A DNA stretch of 64,000 bases from Coemansia sp. RSA 487 (lineage: Eukaryota; Kickxellomycota; Kickxellomycetes; Kickxellales; Kickxellaceae). Location: assembly GCA_027577595.1 (NCBI GenBank), contig JANBRJ010000062.1:1-64000 (forward strand). The letters are read 5' to 3'. Below the pieces are notes generated by a model. The model had not been told where the DNA came from, did no database searches, and was given only the letters and a program-made list of their open reading frames with translations. The position numbers were made by a program, and so were the translations under genes. Positions 1 to 9,886 of the stretch are shown here, piece by piece. The first letter of the stretch is position 1. Each line of letters starts with the position of its first letter.

Positions 1-383
1 CCAAGCTGAATAGTGCGACCAGATATCCTTGTCCTTGGTGACCCCTGAAAAGCTGAAGGCAGAGAGGATCTATTCTCGGGTGTGCATGGTTGAGTATCCA
101 TCTCTTGAGAGTCAGGCTTGTGTCCACCCATTGCCAGCGAGTCGTTGGGCTGGCAAGAAGGGGAACCGTCAAGCACTTCACAAAGCATTTTGTCGACCTC
201 TGACCGTGTGCAGACACCAAGCGCATCTTTCCATAGTCTCGAATCGTCTTCTGAATTGCTGGACAGCGATTCTGACTGGAGCTACTGCTGATTGCTTTCG
301 CGACGAAGCCTTTTCTCATGCACACTGTTCAAAGAACCTCTTCTTTTGTTGTTGTTTGGATCCGCGTTTTTCTCAGAGGACAT
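1..383 (-). CDS. Partial hypothetical ORF at window edge with in-frame TAG
   Basis: Read on the minus strand, an ATG at 383 opens a 33-codon frame that meets a TAG at 284-282. The same frame then stays open to the window edge, about 93 more codons. The first segment is Asn/Lys/Arg-rich. The second is Ser-, Asp- and Pro-rich and looks like a disordered N-terminal region. A second in-frame ATG lies at 188-186, so the real gene could start there. Alternatively an intron or a disrupting stop lies between. I see no strong splice pair that removes the TAG and keeps the frame. No family is recognised. TAG is an ordinary stop in neighbouring genes, so reassignment is unlikely. Confidence 0.4.
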
Positions 384-403
384 TGACGTATAAAAAATTT
401 TGC

Positions 404-765
404 TAAACTATTGAGAATGTAAATTTACACTTACATAAAGTGAGCAAAAGGAAAAGAAAAATAAACATTTTTAATAAAAAAAATAAAACCCTTTCTCGTA
501 CTGCGCAATTTATGCAGGTGGCTTGTTTTCGTTTTAGTCGTGTGATATATTGATGAAAAGCTTGATTGATTGAAATCGCAGAGCCATATCCCACCAAAGC
601 TAGAAACTAAAAGTGTGTTTGTGAGATTAGCTCAGGTCCTCGGATCCACGCATGTCAACCGCTTGTCAACAACGGATAGTTGGAGATGGAAAGGTTACAT
701 ATGTTACTTTTATTGTTAAAGGGCAGTTTCGACAGTTTATTCTGCTTTATTTAAAAGCACAAGTC
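404..765. other. Intergenic, nothing recognised
   Basis: AT-rich in its first part (to about 490). It lies between the edge ORF and the 3' end of the tryptophan synthase beta gene. Short ORFs are present in both directions but none has a supported family or composition. Confidence 0.5.
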
Positions 766-1968
766 TTACCCAATCTGTGGACCGATCGCTGGCAGCACTC
801 CAGCGATTGTATCCAAATCCTTGTCACCATTTCCACTGACACAAATGACAAGTAGCTCATCGCTGGTCATAACTGAGGCAACTTGCATTGCTTGGTAGAC
901 TGCATGCGATGCTTCGAGTGACGGAATGATGCCTTCCAGCTCGGCAAGGCTGCGGAAGCCCTCGAGCGCCTGGGCATCAGTAACAGCATGGTATTCAGCA
1001 CGACCAGTCGACTTAAGCCACGAATGCTCGGGTCCAATGCCAGGATAGTTAAGCCCGGCTGCAATTGAGTGTGTTTCCATGACCTGGCCCTTTTTGTCTT
1101 GCAGAAGATACGTTTTGGCGCCGTGGAATACACCCGGAGCCCCAGCAGAAATTGTTGCCGAATGCCTGGAAGTATCGACACCATCGCCTGCAGCCTCTGC
1201 ACCGACAAGGCGGACACTCTTGTTCTTGATAAATGGATGGAACATGCCAATCGCGTTGCTGCCACCGCCAACGCATGCCACTAGTGTGTCGGGTAAACGC
1301 CTAACCAGCGCCTTCATCTGCTCCTTAGTCTCATTTCCAATGACACACTGAAAGTCGCGTGCCATTGTTGGGAATGGATGGCAGCCGATTGCTGAGCTGA
1401 CAAGATGATATGTAGTATCGAGGTTTGAAACCAGGTCACGCATAGCCTCGTTGATAGCATCCTTAAGAGTGCACGATCCCTTTGTTACGGGGATAACTTT
1501 GCCGCCAAGCGCACGGATACGGAAGACATTGAGCGACTGGCGGCGCATGTCCTCGGAGCCCATGTAGATAATGCACTCGAAACTGAGCTTGGCGCAGATT
1601 GCCGCTGTAGCCACGCCGTGCTGGCCGGCGCCAGACTCTGCAATGATGCGCGTCTTTCCAAGACGCTTTGCAATGAGGATTTGGCCAACGACGTTGTTGA
1701 TCTTGTGCGAACCAGTGTGGCATAAATCCTCGCGCTTGAGGTAGATCTTGGCGCCACCGCACTTTTCGGTAAGATGCTCAGCAAAGTGCAGAGGACTCGG
1801 GCGACTCATGTACGGATAGAAACTGTAGAACTCTTCCCAAAATGCTGGGTCATTCTTGCACACGACATATGCCTTTTCAAGCTCCAAAACGCACTCGTAC
1901 AGCGCTTCTGCGATGTACAGCCCACCAAAGATGCCAAACTTGTCTGGTAGAAGCGTACTCTTCTCCAT
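766..1968 (-). CDS. Tryptophan synthase beta domain (TRP5 beta half)
   Basis: 400 residues, PLP-dependent, matching the beta half of the fungal bifunctional tryptophan synthase (indole + serine to tryptophan). The PLP lysine motif HTGSHKINN is present, as are AESGAGQHG with the catalytic Glu, the phosphate loop GGGSNAIG and the C-terminal SGNGDKD serine. Several normally near-invariant positions have changed: GGLYIAE for GGQYVPE, KREDLC for KREDLN, SAIGC for SAIGP, and SGNGD for SGRGD. The frame is continuous upstream of the ATG into a decayed alpha domain (1969-2394). In fungi alpha and beta are normally one fused protein, so this may be a beta-only survivor, a specialised paralogue or a gene drifting towards loss. 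The fold assignment is secure. Activity is uncertain. Confidence 0.88.
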   Translation of the reverse strand: MEKSTLLPDKFGIFGGLYIAEALYECVLELEKAYVVCKNDPAFWEEFYSFYPYMSRPSPLHFAEHLTEKCGGAKIYLKREDLCHTGSHKINNVVGQILIAKRLGKTRIIAESGAGQHGVATAAICAKLSFECIIYMGSEDMRRQSLNVFRIRALGGKVIPVTKGSCTLKDAINEAMRDLVSNLDTTYHLVSSAIGCHPFPTMARDFQCVIGNETKEQMKALVRRLPDTLVACVGGGSNAIGMFHPFIKNKSVRLVGAEAAGDGVDTSRHSATISAGAPGVFHGAKTYLLQDKKGQVMETHSIAAGLNYPGIGPEHSWLKSTGRAEYHAVTDAQALEGFRSLAELEGIIPSLEASHAVYQAMQVASVMTSDELLVICVSGNGDKDLDTIAGVLPAIGPQIG

Positions 1969-2394
1969 TGTGTTCTCGTCAACTTTGAGCAGAGGAGCTG
2001 TAGATGGTGTGTTTATCTTGGCTTTGGCAGAAGCTTCTTCAGTATAGTGGCAGATATGCTTGGGCTCCCTGCCAGGTTTAACGTTGTGGAAAATAGACTT
2101 GAGATGGCTGTCAGTGTCTCTAGTAAAAGGCAGGTCCGTGTGTCTGTGGACCTGGCTAAGAAGGCGAGTGAAGATGTTTGCATCAAGCGACTAGCGAATG
2201 CTTGTAATTCCAGAGTGCGAGACAAAGTAGACAAGTGAGTCGACAGTTTGCACACGACGCTTGATGAGCGCATTTGTAGATGGGACAATAAGAAGGATGT
2301 AGCCCACATAGCCAGTTTGGGCGCTGTTCTTTGCCAGAGTGGTTTTGCCGTGCAGAGGTTTGTGGTTGTAGTTTCCCTTAAATATGATAGATCA
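1969..2394 (-). pseudogene. Relic of the tryptophan synthase alpha domain
   Basis: In the same frame as the downstream beta gene, minus-strand translation gives stretches resembling the TrpA half of fungal Trp5. SIIFKGNYN corresponds to PIILMGYYN. LIVPSTNALIKRR followed by DSLVYFVSHSGIT corresponds to the APSTTxxRI and DSFVYVVSRMGTTG region. KPGREPKHICHYTEE corresponds to the end of the alpha domain before the linker. In-frame stops are TGA at 2394-2392 and TAG at 2193-2191. Segments are missing, including the DLPPEE loop and the late ADGVVVGSKI strand. The N-terminal part with the ELGxPFSDP active-site motif is not visible upstream. This is a non-functional alpha domain. Confidence 0.72.
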
Positions 2395-2965
2395 ATGGGT
2401 ACTACGTATATAATTTTAAATTTTATACATAAACAATCATTCAATTGCCAGTGGTTAGTGGCAAGTGAAACTACAGAAAAGTGGCTGCACTAATACGAGA
2501 TTATACTTACCGAGTGTTTAATGTGATGTATTTTGCTTACTAATTTCTTTCATATCAACAATGACGTAAGCGGTCAATAGTATTTATTGGTATTTTCATT
2601 GACCCTCATTTACGTGTCTAATGCCAATTTATTTCTTTCTCTCTCATTCACTAGGTTTACGCATATATGGAATGTGATATTTATATTTAGTTTTGTAACA
2701 AATCAACCTTTCAGAATTAAAATAATGGTGCTTTTATTGACATAGCGTTTCTTAGTGTTTTAAATAAGATAATATGAGTAGATAGAACCAAGCTTCCTCC
2801 TAATTTTTATTTAATAAAACGACGACTTTTATAGCCGTACAATCATTACAAAAGCATTATGATGATTGGGGGTATGTATCATATTGTTCTCCATCAATGT
2901 GATTAAGTCTTCGCGACTCAATCATATCACGATGGCGGATCGACAGCTTGCAAGGCTAATCGTTA
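2395..2965. other. AT-rich intergenic, nothing recognised
   Basis: The DNA is strongly AT-rich and I find no further tryptophan synthase alpha sequence in it, so the missing N-terminal part of that domain appears deleted. No RNA gene or repeat was seen. Confidence 0.5.
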
Positions 2966-3753
2966 TTACAGCTGCTCTGTAATCCAGTCCAATATAATGT
3001 CAGCGCTATCATTGTTTAGCTTGGGGGAACACTGCTTTCCAGTCATCATATTTCTGCCACCATGACGCATATCTGCTCTGCGAGAACCTCTGCTGCTGCT
3101 GCTGCTGCTGCTAAGTTGACTGCTTTCATCGGAAAGAAGTTTTACAAAAAGGATATATATACCTGCCGCAAGCGTATCAGCAGCATCCTTTGTACTTTCA
3201 TCATTAAGAATCACAAGATGAAGTAGCACATTAATATCGTGCTCAATATGATCCTCCATCATGTTCTCTGTATCTCTGCTCTGCTGTAGCTTACTGCCGA
3301 AATTTTCTACGAGTTTTTTGTTCTGATCACCATTTGCATATTGTTTATCTGTGTTGAATTCTGATAGTAAAGCTTCCCATTGTCTGGCAACCACCCCATT
3401 GACAGCGTTGGGATCATCTATAAAAGTACAAGGGAATATGCTTGTTAGTCAAAGCTTTTGTCTAATACGTATTTACAGTCTTAATACCTGCGTACTAGCT
3501 TAATACACTGTCAAAATCTAAATTTACCAATGCTGACTCCCTCATTCTGTTGTTCTGGAATTCCATTAACCACTCTTCTGTTTGCGAGGCGCTGCCTTTT
3601 CTGGAGGCTGCACTGTTTACGCTCGCTATCTGGTATTCAATCGTTGTTTGGCGCTGTTAAGCTAGTGTGGTTAGATTTTTTTTCTACCCGTGTTTGTTGA
3701 AACCCAAAAAATTACAAAATAGTAGAGCACAAAAACAGCTTTCTTTTTTCCAT
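2966..3753 (-). CDS. Hypothetical protein, probably three exons
   Basis: The last exon (3417-2966) is a solid open frame ending in TAA. A good intron precedes it: GTAAAT at 3527 to TTTTATAG at 3418, 110 nt. It joins in frame to an upstream exon running back to about 3625. That exon has no ATG before an in-frame TGA at 3639-3637, so a further exon is needed. One consistent choice is ATG at 3753, donor GTAATT at 3715 and acceptor at 3626, giving 195 residues in all. The first intron is a proposal; the second is better supported. The protein is basic at the N-terminus, helical in the middle, carries a short poly-Ser run from a CTG repeat, and ends DIILDWITEQL. No family recognised. Confidence 0.5.
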
Positions 3754-3896
3754 TTCTTTCAAGTTCTCTTCTTTAGTTTAGTTTCTCATGGGCTTCGTTT
3801 CACCTTTTTGTTTGTTAGTGGTCTCTGCCGCACTACAAACGGCAGCCAATAAAAGATACCATCAAACGCATCTGATCACTTGCAGTTTCCCTCCAA

Positions 3897-5474
3897 CTAG
3901 TCACTGCGGCGCTTGTAGCGGCACAGAACCGGACCCTCGGGGAGAACCACCATCGACTGGTAATTGCGCTCGGGCATGCCGCGATTGGGATCCAGCGAAA
4001 AGTCAAAGCGCGACAGAAGCGTGTACAGAATCGTCTTGATCTGCACATACGCAAACTGCTCACCAATGCACCTGTGCCGTCCAGCCCCAAACGGAAGCGT
4101 CGGCGAGCGTGCCGATGTGGTGGTTGCGCCAAAGCCGTAGTCTGTAGTGGCCTTGTCGGCGGCTGCAGTATCCTCCTCGGTGCTGCTGCTGCTGCTGCTC
4201 CAGCGCCCAGGCACCCAGCTTTCGGCGTCCTTGTAGTACTTTTCGTCGGTGGACGAGACAATGGGTGCTGCCACAAGGTAGCTGCCTGCGGGAATAATGT
4301 AGCCGGTGTTAGGGATGGCTACTGGCTTGACAACCTTGCGCATCAGCTGGACCAGCGGCGAACGGATGCGCAGCGTCTCGCGCACGATGTTGTCCAGCGC
4401 TGTAAAGCCCTTGACGTTCTCGTAGCTAGGCTCTTGGATGCTCTTTCCAGCCAGCGTGGTACCCATTATCTCCTCCATCTCGGCGCGTGCCTGTGTGACA
4501 ACATCAGGGTTCTCGGCAAGATTCAGAATCGCCCAGGTGGTTGTGGCAGCCGACGTGTGCTGCCCTGCCATCAAAATCACAACCAGCAAGTTCCCTAGGT
4601 GCTTGTCACTCAGTGGGTCGCCATTCTTGTATCTTGACGCGATCAGCGTATCCAGCATGTCGCTGTGCTTCTTGCCGGTGCCCATGCGGCGCTCGGCAAT
4701 CACTGACGCAAAGATCTGATCCAGTTTGGCATGTGCCTTCTCGGACGCGTAGTACGACGGCAGCGGCAGCCACTCAAACAGAAAGTGGATAGGGGTGAAG
4801 CACGAGTCCAGCGTGTGGTACAGATCGGCCACGCCCTCGTACAGCTTGGAGCGGATCTCGGGGCCCAGCAGCGTGTGCGACGCCGTCATGATGATCATCT
4901 CCGAGATCGACTGAAGAAGGTCGATGGTGTCCTCATCCTTGGTCCAGTGCTTGTCGACGTACATGTTGACCTCCTTGATGAAGATCGGGATGTAGGCCCG
5001 GAAGTTGTCGATCGACAGCCCTGCCTTGATCATGCGCTTCTGCTCCATGAGCACCGAGTTTGGCACGTCGTACACCACGCCCTCACCAAACACAGGCTTC
5101 GTCAGCGAGTTGTACGCATCCTCCGCCGTCACCGACGAGTGCTTGGCGTTGAACACAAAGTCGTTGCCGTCTATGTCTATACACACTGTCATCCGCCGCC
5201 CAAACATCAGAAACGTGAAAAAATTGCCGTGCTGCTGCTGCTGCTTGCGCATGAACTTGATCGGGTGCATCCCAAACTCCACCATCGACCCAATGAAGGG
5301 CACGTAGTACCGCACCACTGGCGGTTCCGACGAATTGCGGTTCAGCTTCTGCTCGAGCTGCGCCCACCCAAAGACAGTCACCATGAGAATCAGGACCGTC
5401 GTTGCCGCACTGCCTAATGGCGAATAAGCCACCAGCGTCCAGTACGAGTCCAAAGCTGCTTGAAGAAAGATCAT
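3897..5474 (-). CDS. ERG11: Sterol 14-alpha demethylase (CYP51)
   Basis: About 525 residues, an ER-anchored cytochrome P450 that demethylates lanosterol or eburicol in ergosterol synthesis. An N-terminal membrane helix is followed by the CYP51-type substrate-recognition region with YNSLTKPVFGEGVVYDVPN. The I-helix reads AGQHTSAATTTW, the usual CYP51 form. The ETLR motif and the haem loop FGAGRHRCIG are intact. An in-frame ATG also exists at 5648, but a TATA box at 5566-5575 lies between it and this start, so the upstream codons are most likely promoter. Starting at 5474 gives the family's usual length. A short loop of Ser/Thr/Glu/Asp residues before the haem motif is coded by a CTG-type repeat. 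Confidence 0.93.
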   Translation of the reverse strand: MIFLQAALDSYWTLVAYSPLGSAATTVLILMVTVFGWAQLEQKLNRNSSEPPVVRYYVPFIGSMVEFGMHPIKFMRKQQQQHGNFFTFLMFGRRMTVCIDIDGNDFVFNAKHSSVTAEDAYNSLTKPVFGEGVVYDVPNSVLMEQKRMIKAGLSIDNFRAYIPIFIKEVNMYVDKHWTKDEDTIDLLQSISEMIIMTASHTLLGPEIRSKLYEGVADLYHTLDSCFTPIHFLFEWLPLPSYYASEKAHAKLDQIFASVIAERRMGTGKKHSDMLDTLIASRYKNGDPLSDKHLGNLLVVILMAGQHTSAATTTWAILNLAENPDVVTQARAEMEEIMGTTLAGKSIQEPSYENVKGFTALDNIVRETLRIRSPLVQLMRKVVKPVAIPNTGYIIPAGSYLVAAPIVSSTDEKYYKDAESWVPGRWSSSSSSTEEDTAAADKATTDYGFGATTTSARSPTLPFGAGRHRCIGEQFAYVQIKTILYTLLSRFDFSLDPNRGMPERNYQSMVVLPEGPVLCRYKRRSD

Positions 5475-5565
5475 TTCGAAAATAGAAAAACAAATGTAAA
5501 GTCTGTAAAAAAAATACCAGAAAAAGACACTGACAACCAACATGGACATTGAATGACAATAAGGC

Positions 5566-5575
5566 TTTTTATATA
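5566..5575 (-). promoter_or_regulatory. TATA box of the CYP51 gene
   Basis: The minus strand reads TATATAAAAA here, about 92-100 nt upstream of the ATG chosen for CYP51 at 5474. It supports that start over the in-frame ATG at 5648. Confidence 0.55.
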
Positions 5576-5648
5576 GGAAATTATCCAGCTTTGCACCTCT
5601 TCTTGCTTTCGTTGCTTTAAACTCCAACAAATAACCCTGTCTGGGCAT

Positions 5649-6365
5649 CAGGGGGGTACAAAGTGACTACTTGCAAGTGTTGTTTTATTTCTTGCTTCTA
5701 ATATAGAAAACACATACATCATCCGAGAAACAATAACCTCGGTTTATCCGAAAGATTCGATGTTTACAGAAATATCGGAGAGATGGAGTCTCAGCACTCG
5801 TGATTGGTCCAGCCATGTTTACTAGCATATAAAAGTTGGTTTGATCTGCCATGTCTCTTTCATTTCCTGATAATCTGAGATTTTGCAAAAGATGATTTAT
5901 CAAGCCATTGGCTGTGATAACGAATATGCTCGCATATTGCTGGGAAGGATACTGGCATGTGCTCTCCAGTTATCCGAATAGTTTTTGTAGTCTCTGAGCG
6001 GCTATATAAAGCCACTGATTTATCAAATAATCGAGAGAAGGAACGTTAGTTCCGTTTGCTCAACTCATAAAGTTTTTTGTATAGAAAAATACTAAGAATC
6101 GTCATGCCACACTTTGTAAAAACGACACATACCTTGTAAATAAAAAAACTCCTTTAACTTTTCTTATATTTTTAATATCTTTATATAACAAGGTACTTTG
6201 ACATTTGCGAGCTCAACTCGGCGTCACTTCATAATAAAATCAATAAGTGTAAAAATAGCAAAGCTGCGTAGCTTGTGCTATGACCATTATTAGTTTGGTT
6301 CTAGTTATTTAAAATATCTTTTTTAAAATGACCCTTGTAGCTTTTCTAGTTTTAACCAGGATTAA
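5649..6365. other. AT-rich intergenic
   Basis: No supported gene. A 29-codon frame near 5892-5981 on the plus strand (MIYQAIGCDN...) looks protein-like but is too short to assign. Confidence 0.4.
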
Positions 6366-6596
6366 GGTATTGGTGATGGCGCCAAAATCGGGAGTGGAAC
6401 TTATAAAGGTGATATACTCTTTTCTGATACGGATATAGAAGAAATGCGGGCGGATTCGGTGATAATTCATATCAATAGAGGTTCACCGAACTACTACAGA
6501 TTTTATGCACCATGTGAAAGGTGGTCCTAAGCTCTATGGAACAAAAAGCCCAAGCAAGCCTCCAAACACGAATATGGAGATAATGGATTTGGCTAA
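6366..6596 (+). pseudogene. Possible gene relic, family unknown
   Basis: A plus-strand frame opens right after a TAA (6363-6365) and runs 54 codons to another TAA (6528-6530), then continues 21 codons in the same frame to a third stop. The translation is protein-like: it begins GIGDGAKIGSGTY and later has EEMRADSVIIHINRGSPNYY. There is no ATG at its start. The surroundings are AT-rich and gene-poor. It could be the remnant of a degraded gene or an exon of an unrecognised one. I cannot name a family. Confidence 0.3.
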
Positions 6597-7162
6597 CAAA
6601 GTTTTATAAACTTTATTTTAAGCAGAGAGACGTTCTCTGCTCTTGTTCATTCTTGGACCCGCTGCGAGTTCAGACAATATGCTACATGTGAACCAGACTG
6701 CTTGCCTTTAAGCGATGCTATTCGTGAGAAGGAATACCACCCTTTTTCCTATGAATGCTTTTGTCTTGTTTGCCAAGATGTCTCCTATATATAAAAACTG
6801 CAGCATATCCACCTGGTGTGATGATGATCGGCATGCGAGTTGCATGGTGAGTCACAATCACAGGTTTAATTACTGTAGTGTTTTGTATCGGTACAAAAGC
6901 CAGATTGTTCATGAAAAATAAAGATAAGGAACTTTAGTTCCGTCAAGGCTTATATTTGTAACAGGATGTATGTTCACCATCTATTTATAATATGTGTTAC
7001 AGATGGTATATTTGGAATTCAATATTTTAATTAAGGATATGACGGACAAAGCAAAGGGGTAAGGATATTGGATGTTTGGCTTATTAATTTAAAACCAAAA
7101 TAGCTTTCTAAAAATAAAATATATTAAAGACAAAACGCCTTCCAATACCAAAATTACAAACA
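6597..7162. other. AT-rich intergenic
   Basis: Short ORFs overlap on both strands around 6715-6921 without any supporting similarity or codon pattern. Nothing else recognised. Confidence 0.4.
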
Positions 7163-7471
7163 ATGTCTATTCTAGATGATATAAAAGACATGAAATCCTC
7201 AACCGACACATTGATCTACTTACATCAACACATACATATTCTCAAAATACTATTCTATACAATGCCAAAATATATTATTGTCAGCTACATGATGAATGAC
7301 TGTATTGTGAGAGAATTCGTATATAAACCTAAACATGGCGAAAATAATTCAAAAGAGGTTGCAAAAGCAGAACTAAGAATGGCTATGTATAAAAAGCTGG
7401 ATCTTCAAGGGCATTCTAATAAGTATATAACACAGCAACTGGCTAATGTTACTTTTCTCAAGGTTGAGTAA
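7163..7471 (+). CDS. Small hypothetical protein, doubtful
   Basis: A 102-codon ATG frame with a good start context (ACAAACAATG). It is rich in Ile, Lys, Tyr and Met, with an amphipathic Lys/Glu segment after residue 55 (KEVAKAELRMAMYKK). No signal peptide, no clear membrane helix and no family recognised. It lies alone in an AT-rich stretch, so a chance ORF is possible. Confidence 0.3.
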   Translation: MSILDDIKDMKSSTDTLIYLHQHIHILKILFYTMPKYIIVSYMMNDCIVREFVYKPKHGENNSKEVAKAELRMAMYKKLDLQGHSNKYITQQLANVTFLKVE

Positions 7472-8111
7472 ATAGCACTTCTCATCCCCATTGCCACGCT
7501 AGTGTATTATCATATGCAAGGCTGACCCATTTTCATCATTGAACAAAAATATTTCTATTCAGTTTTTATATCTGTCAGCACTCTCGCTTGGAATTTCTTC
7601 AAATAATATTTCTACTTTTATAGTCACTTGCAACTTGTCTGTTTTTTCCCACATGTTTCAATGCCAGAAGAGAAATAGATGCATTAGAATCTTAAATTAA
7701 TGCTGAAGGTGTCTACTCATAGAACTTAAATCTAACCCATACTAATATCATACTTTATTAGTTGCAAATGTATACCAAAAAAAGTAGCTAATTCACCACC
7801 ATTGTCTGGATTTGTTTAGAGTTTTCCAAAGTGAAAATATGCAATATACCAAATAGCCCTTTGTGTTTTTATCAAGCAAACATTGTACTTTTTGCCTTTA
7901 TCTTTTCTTTTAGTAAAAAAAAAAAGTAAAGATATAAAGCAAGCATGTATTGTCTTTGCACTCTATTGTTTGATTAAAGGGCTTCCTTTGTAAATATGCA
8001 AAAAAGAGAAAGACAAATAAGCATGCTATAAAAGCAACAAGTCTGCTTGCATTTCATGTCATCCTTTCTTATTTCATCTTTTTTATAATTATTTATTCCA
8101 ATTTATTAATA
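7472..8111. other. Intergenic with promoter of the next gene
   Basis: AT-rich. It contains TATAAAAG at 8027-8034, about 80 nt before the ATG at 8112. No other gene or repeat was seen. Confidence 0.5.
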
Positions 8112-8648
8112 ATGGCACCTTCTAAATTTGTCACTGGTTTAATCGATTCTATTTACCTGGCAGTCTTGGCTCTGGAATGTGGAGCACTTGGAACATTCAT
8201 TGGCTATACTTATCTACCTTCTACAGTCTCTATTGCACCCTCAACTTCACATGTAGCTACCAATAGTAGTTCTGGAAACTACAATTATGGCATGCGAATT
8301 TACATTATAACTCTACTTGCAGTGGCCTTTATCATCTCTTTTGTATGCATACTTGCAGGAAAGTCAGATTTAAAAGCTGATGAAGCGGTCGTTAGAATTG
8401 CTATTACTTTAACTGGTGTTGTTGCCATGGTTCAAGACCCTATGTTTGATAGTATAATGAGCAATACTGGCGGCATTGCTACTTCAACGCAGGCTTTATT
8501 TGGTGTAAGTGGTATTTTGGCTGGTTTTCACACTTTAGCCGAATTATTTGTGCGCAATTGGCCATGGAAAAATAGTTCTACTGCTTCAGAAACCAAGTCA
8601 GAAAAAAAAGCTGAAGAGAGTAAAGATGATGAAAAGGTGCCTGTATAA
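8112..8648 (+). CDS. Four-helix integral membrane protein, unknown
   Basis: 178 residues. Hydrophobic helices fall at about residues 8-32, 61-83, 95-112 and 126-146. A short Ser/Asn-rich loop with NSS lies between helices 1 and 2. A Lys/Glu-rich hydrophilic C-terminus (about 150-178) is probably cytosolic. A TATA box sits 80 nt upstream and an AATAAA-like signal overlaps the end of the gene. It resembles small tetraspan proteins of fungal membranes, but I do not recognise the family. Confidence 0.7.
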   Translation: MAPSKFVTGLIDSIYLAVLALECGALGTFIGYTYLPSTVSIAPSTSHVATNSSSGNYNYGMRIYIITLLAVAFIISFVCILAGKSDLKADEAVVRIAITLTGVVAMVQDPMFDSIMSNTGGIATSTQALFGVSGILAGFHTLAELFVRNWPWKNSSTASETKSEKKAEESKDDEKVPV

Positions 8649-9089
8649 TAAATATAGGCCAATTAAAACATCTGAACGTTTATCTTTTTTATATCAGCTC
8701 TAGCTTAACAACGAATCTTCTCTTTTGTGCGTGTCAATAAATTTGGGTTTAAGATGATGAATTAAATTTATATTAAAACCATGGGATTGTGCAAAGAAAT
8801 GGATAATTTATTAACAAATTTATAAATGTGCAAATAACCCTAGGATTTATAATTACTTTCTGCATTTATCCTTCTAAACAGAATAGCCATTGTCGCACAA
8901 ATATTGCCTATAACTGCAAAGAAACACTTGACCAGCAAAATTTCACTTTTCTGTAAAGAGTTTCAGTTCTAGTTTACACTTTTCAACATTTACACGGATG
9001 CATATCTCGATTATATGAATGCATATGGATGATATTCTCGCATTTCACTTTATTATTCTAGCACCCTCAATTTACTTTATATTTTGACA
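8649..9089. other. Intergenic, nothing recognised
   Basis: AT-rich DNA between two co-directional genes. The sequence just before the LPMO start contains TTTATATTTTGACA. No ORF of note. Confidence 0.5.
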
Positions 9090-9845
9090 ATGTATTTCAA
9101 TATTAGCTTAGTAGTTTGCTTATTTATCCTTGCTACTGTGCATGCACACACGCAGCTATACTATGCTGGCGTTGATGGTAGCTTTGGCTCTGAATTTCAG
9201 TATAGAATTGAGAATGATTATCAGAATTCTCCCATCCAAGACCTGGAAACAACAGACCTACGCTGTCGCAGCAAGGGTGCAATCACTGGTAAGGACATTG
9301 ACAAGCTGAATATTTCTGCTGGTGGAACACTTTCGCTTAAGTGGGGCCATCGTAATGGCACTGTCTCTGTAGAAGTAATGAACCGCTCGCATGCAGGACC
9401 ATGTATGGTGTATATGGCGCCATTATCAAGCCAGGGTGATGGGGATGTTTGGTTCAAAATTTTTGAAGAGGGGTACGATGTGGATGAGAAGAAATATTGT
9501 ACAATACAGGTTATTGACAACCATGGCCGTATGGATGTTACAATTCCAAAAGAAATACCCAGCGGCGATTATATTGTCCGTGCCGAGCTTGTTGCCTTAT
9601 ACCCAACAAAGGTTGTTGGCACCACGCAGTTTTATCCAAACTGTGTTGTGGTTTCTGTCACAAACGGCGCAGCATCTAGTCTTCCAATGGGTTATGCAAT
9701 TCCTGGAATTTATGGATACAAGGATGAAGGTGTGCTCTATGGTCGTAGAGATGACCCAGCAAAGTATGTAGTCCCAGGCCCACCTATCTTTGCGCCCAAC
9801 ACTACGCAGGTCAACAACAAGGTATTAGCAATGGCAAACGACATT

Positions 9846-9886
<41 letters not shown>

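Noticed and set aside
282-284. TAG read as a sense codon (code change)
   Set aside because: CYP51, the LPMO, array member 4 and others end in TAG at the expected family C-terminus.
5475-5648. A longer CYP51 start giving 583 residues
   Set aside because: A TATA box lies inside the extension, and the shorter form has the usual family length and membrane anchor.
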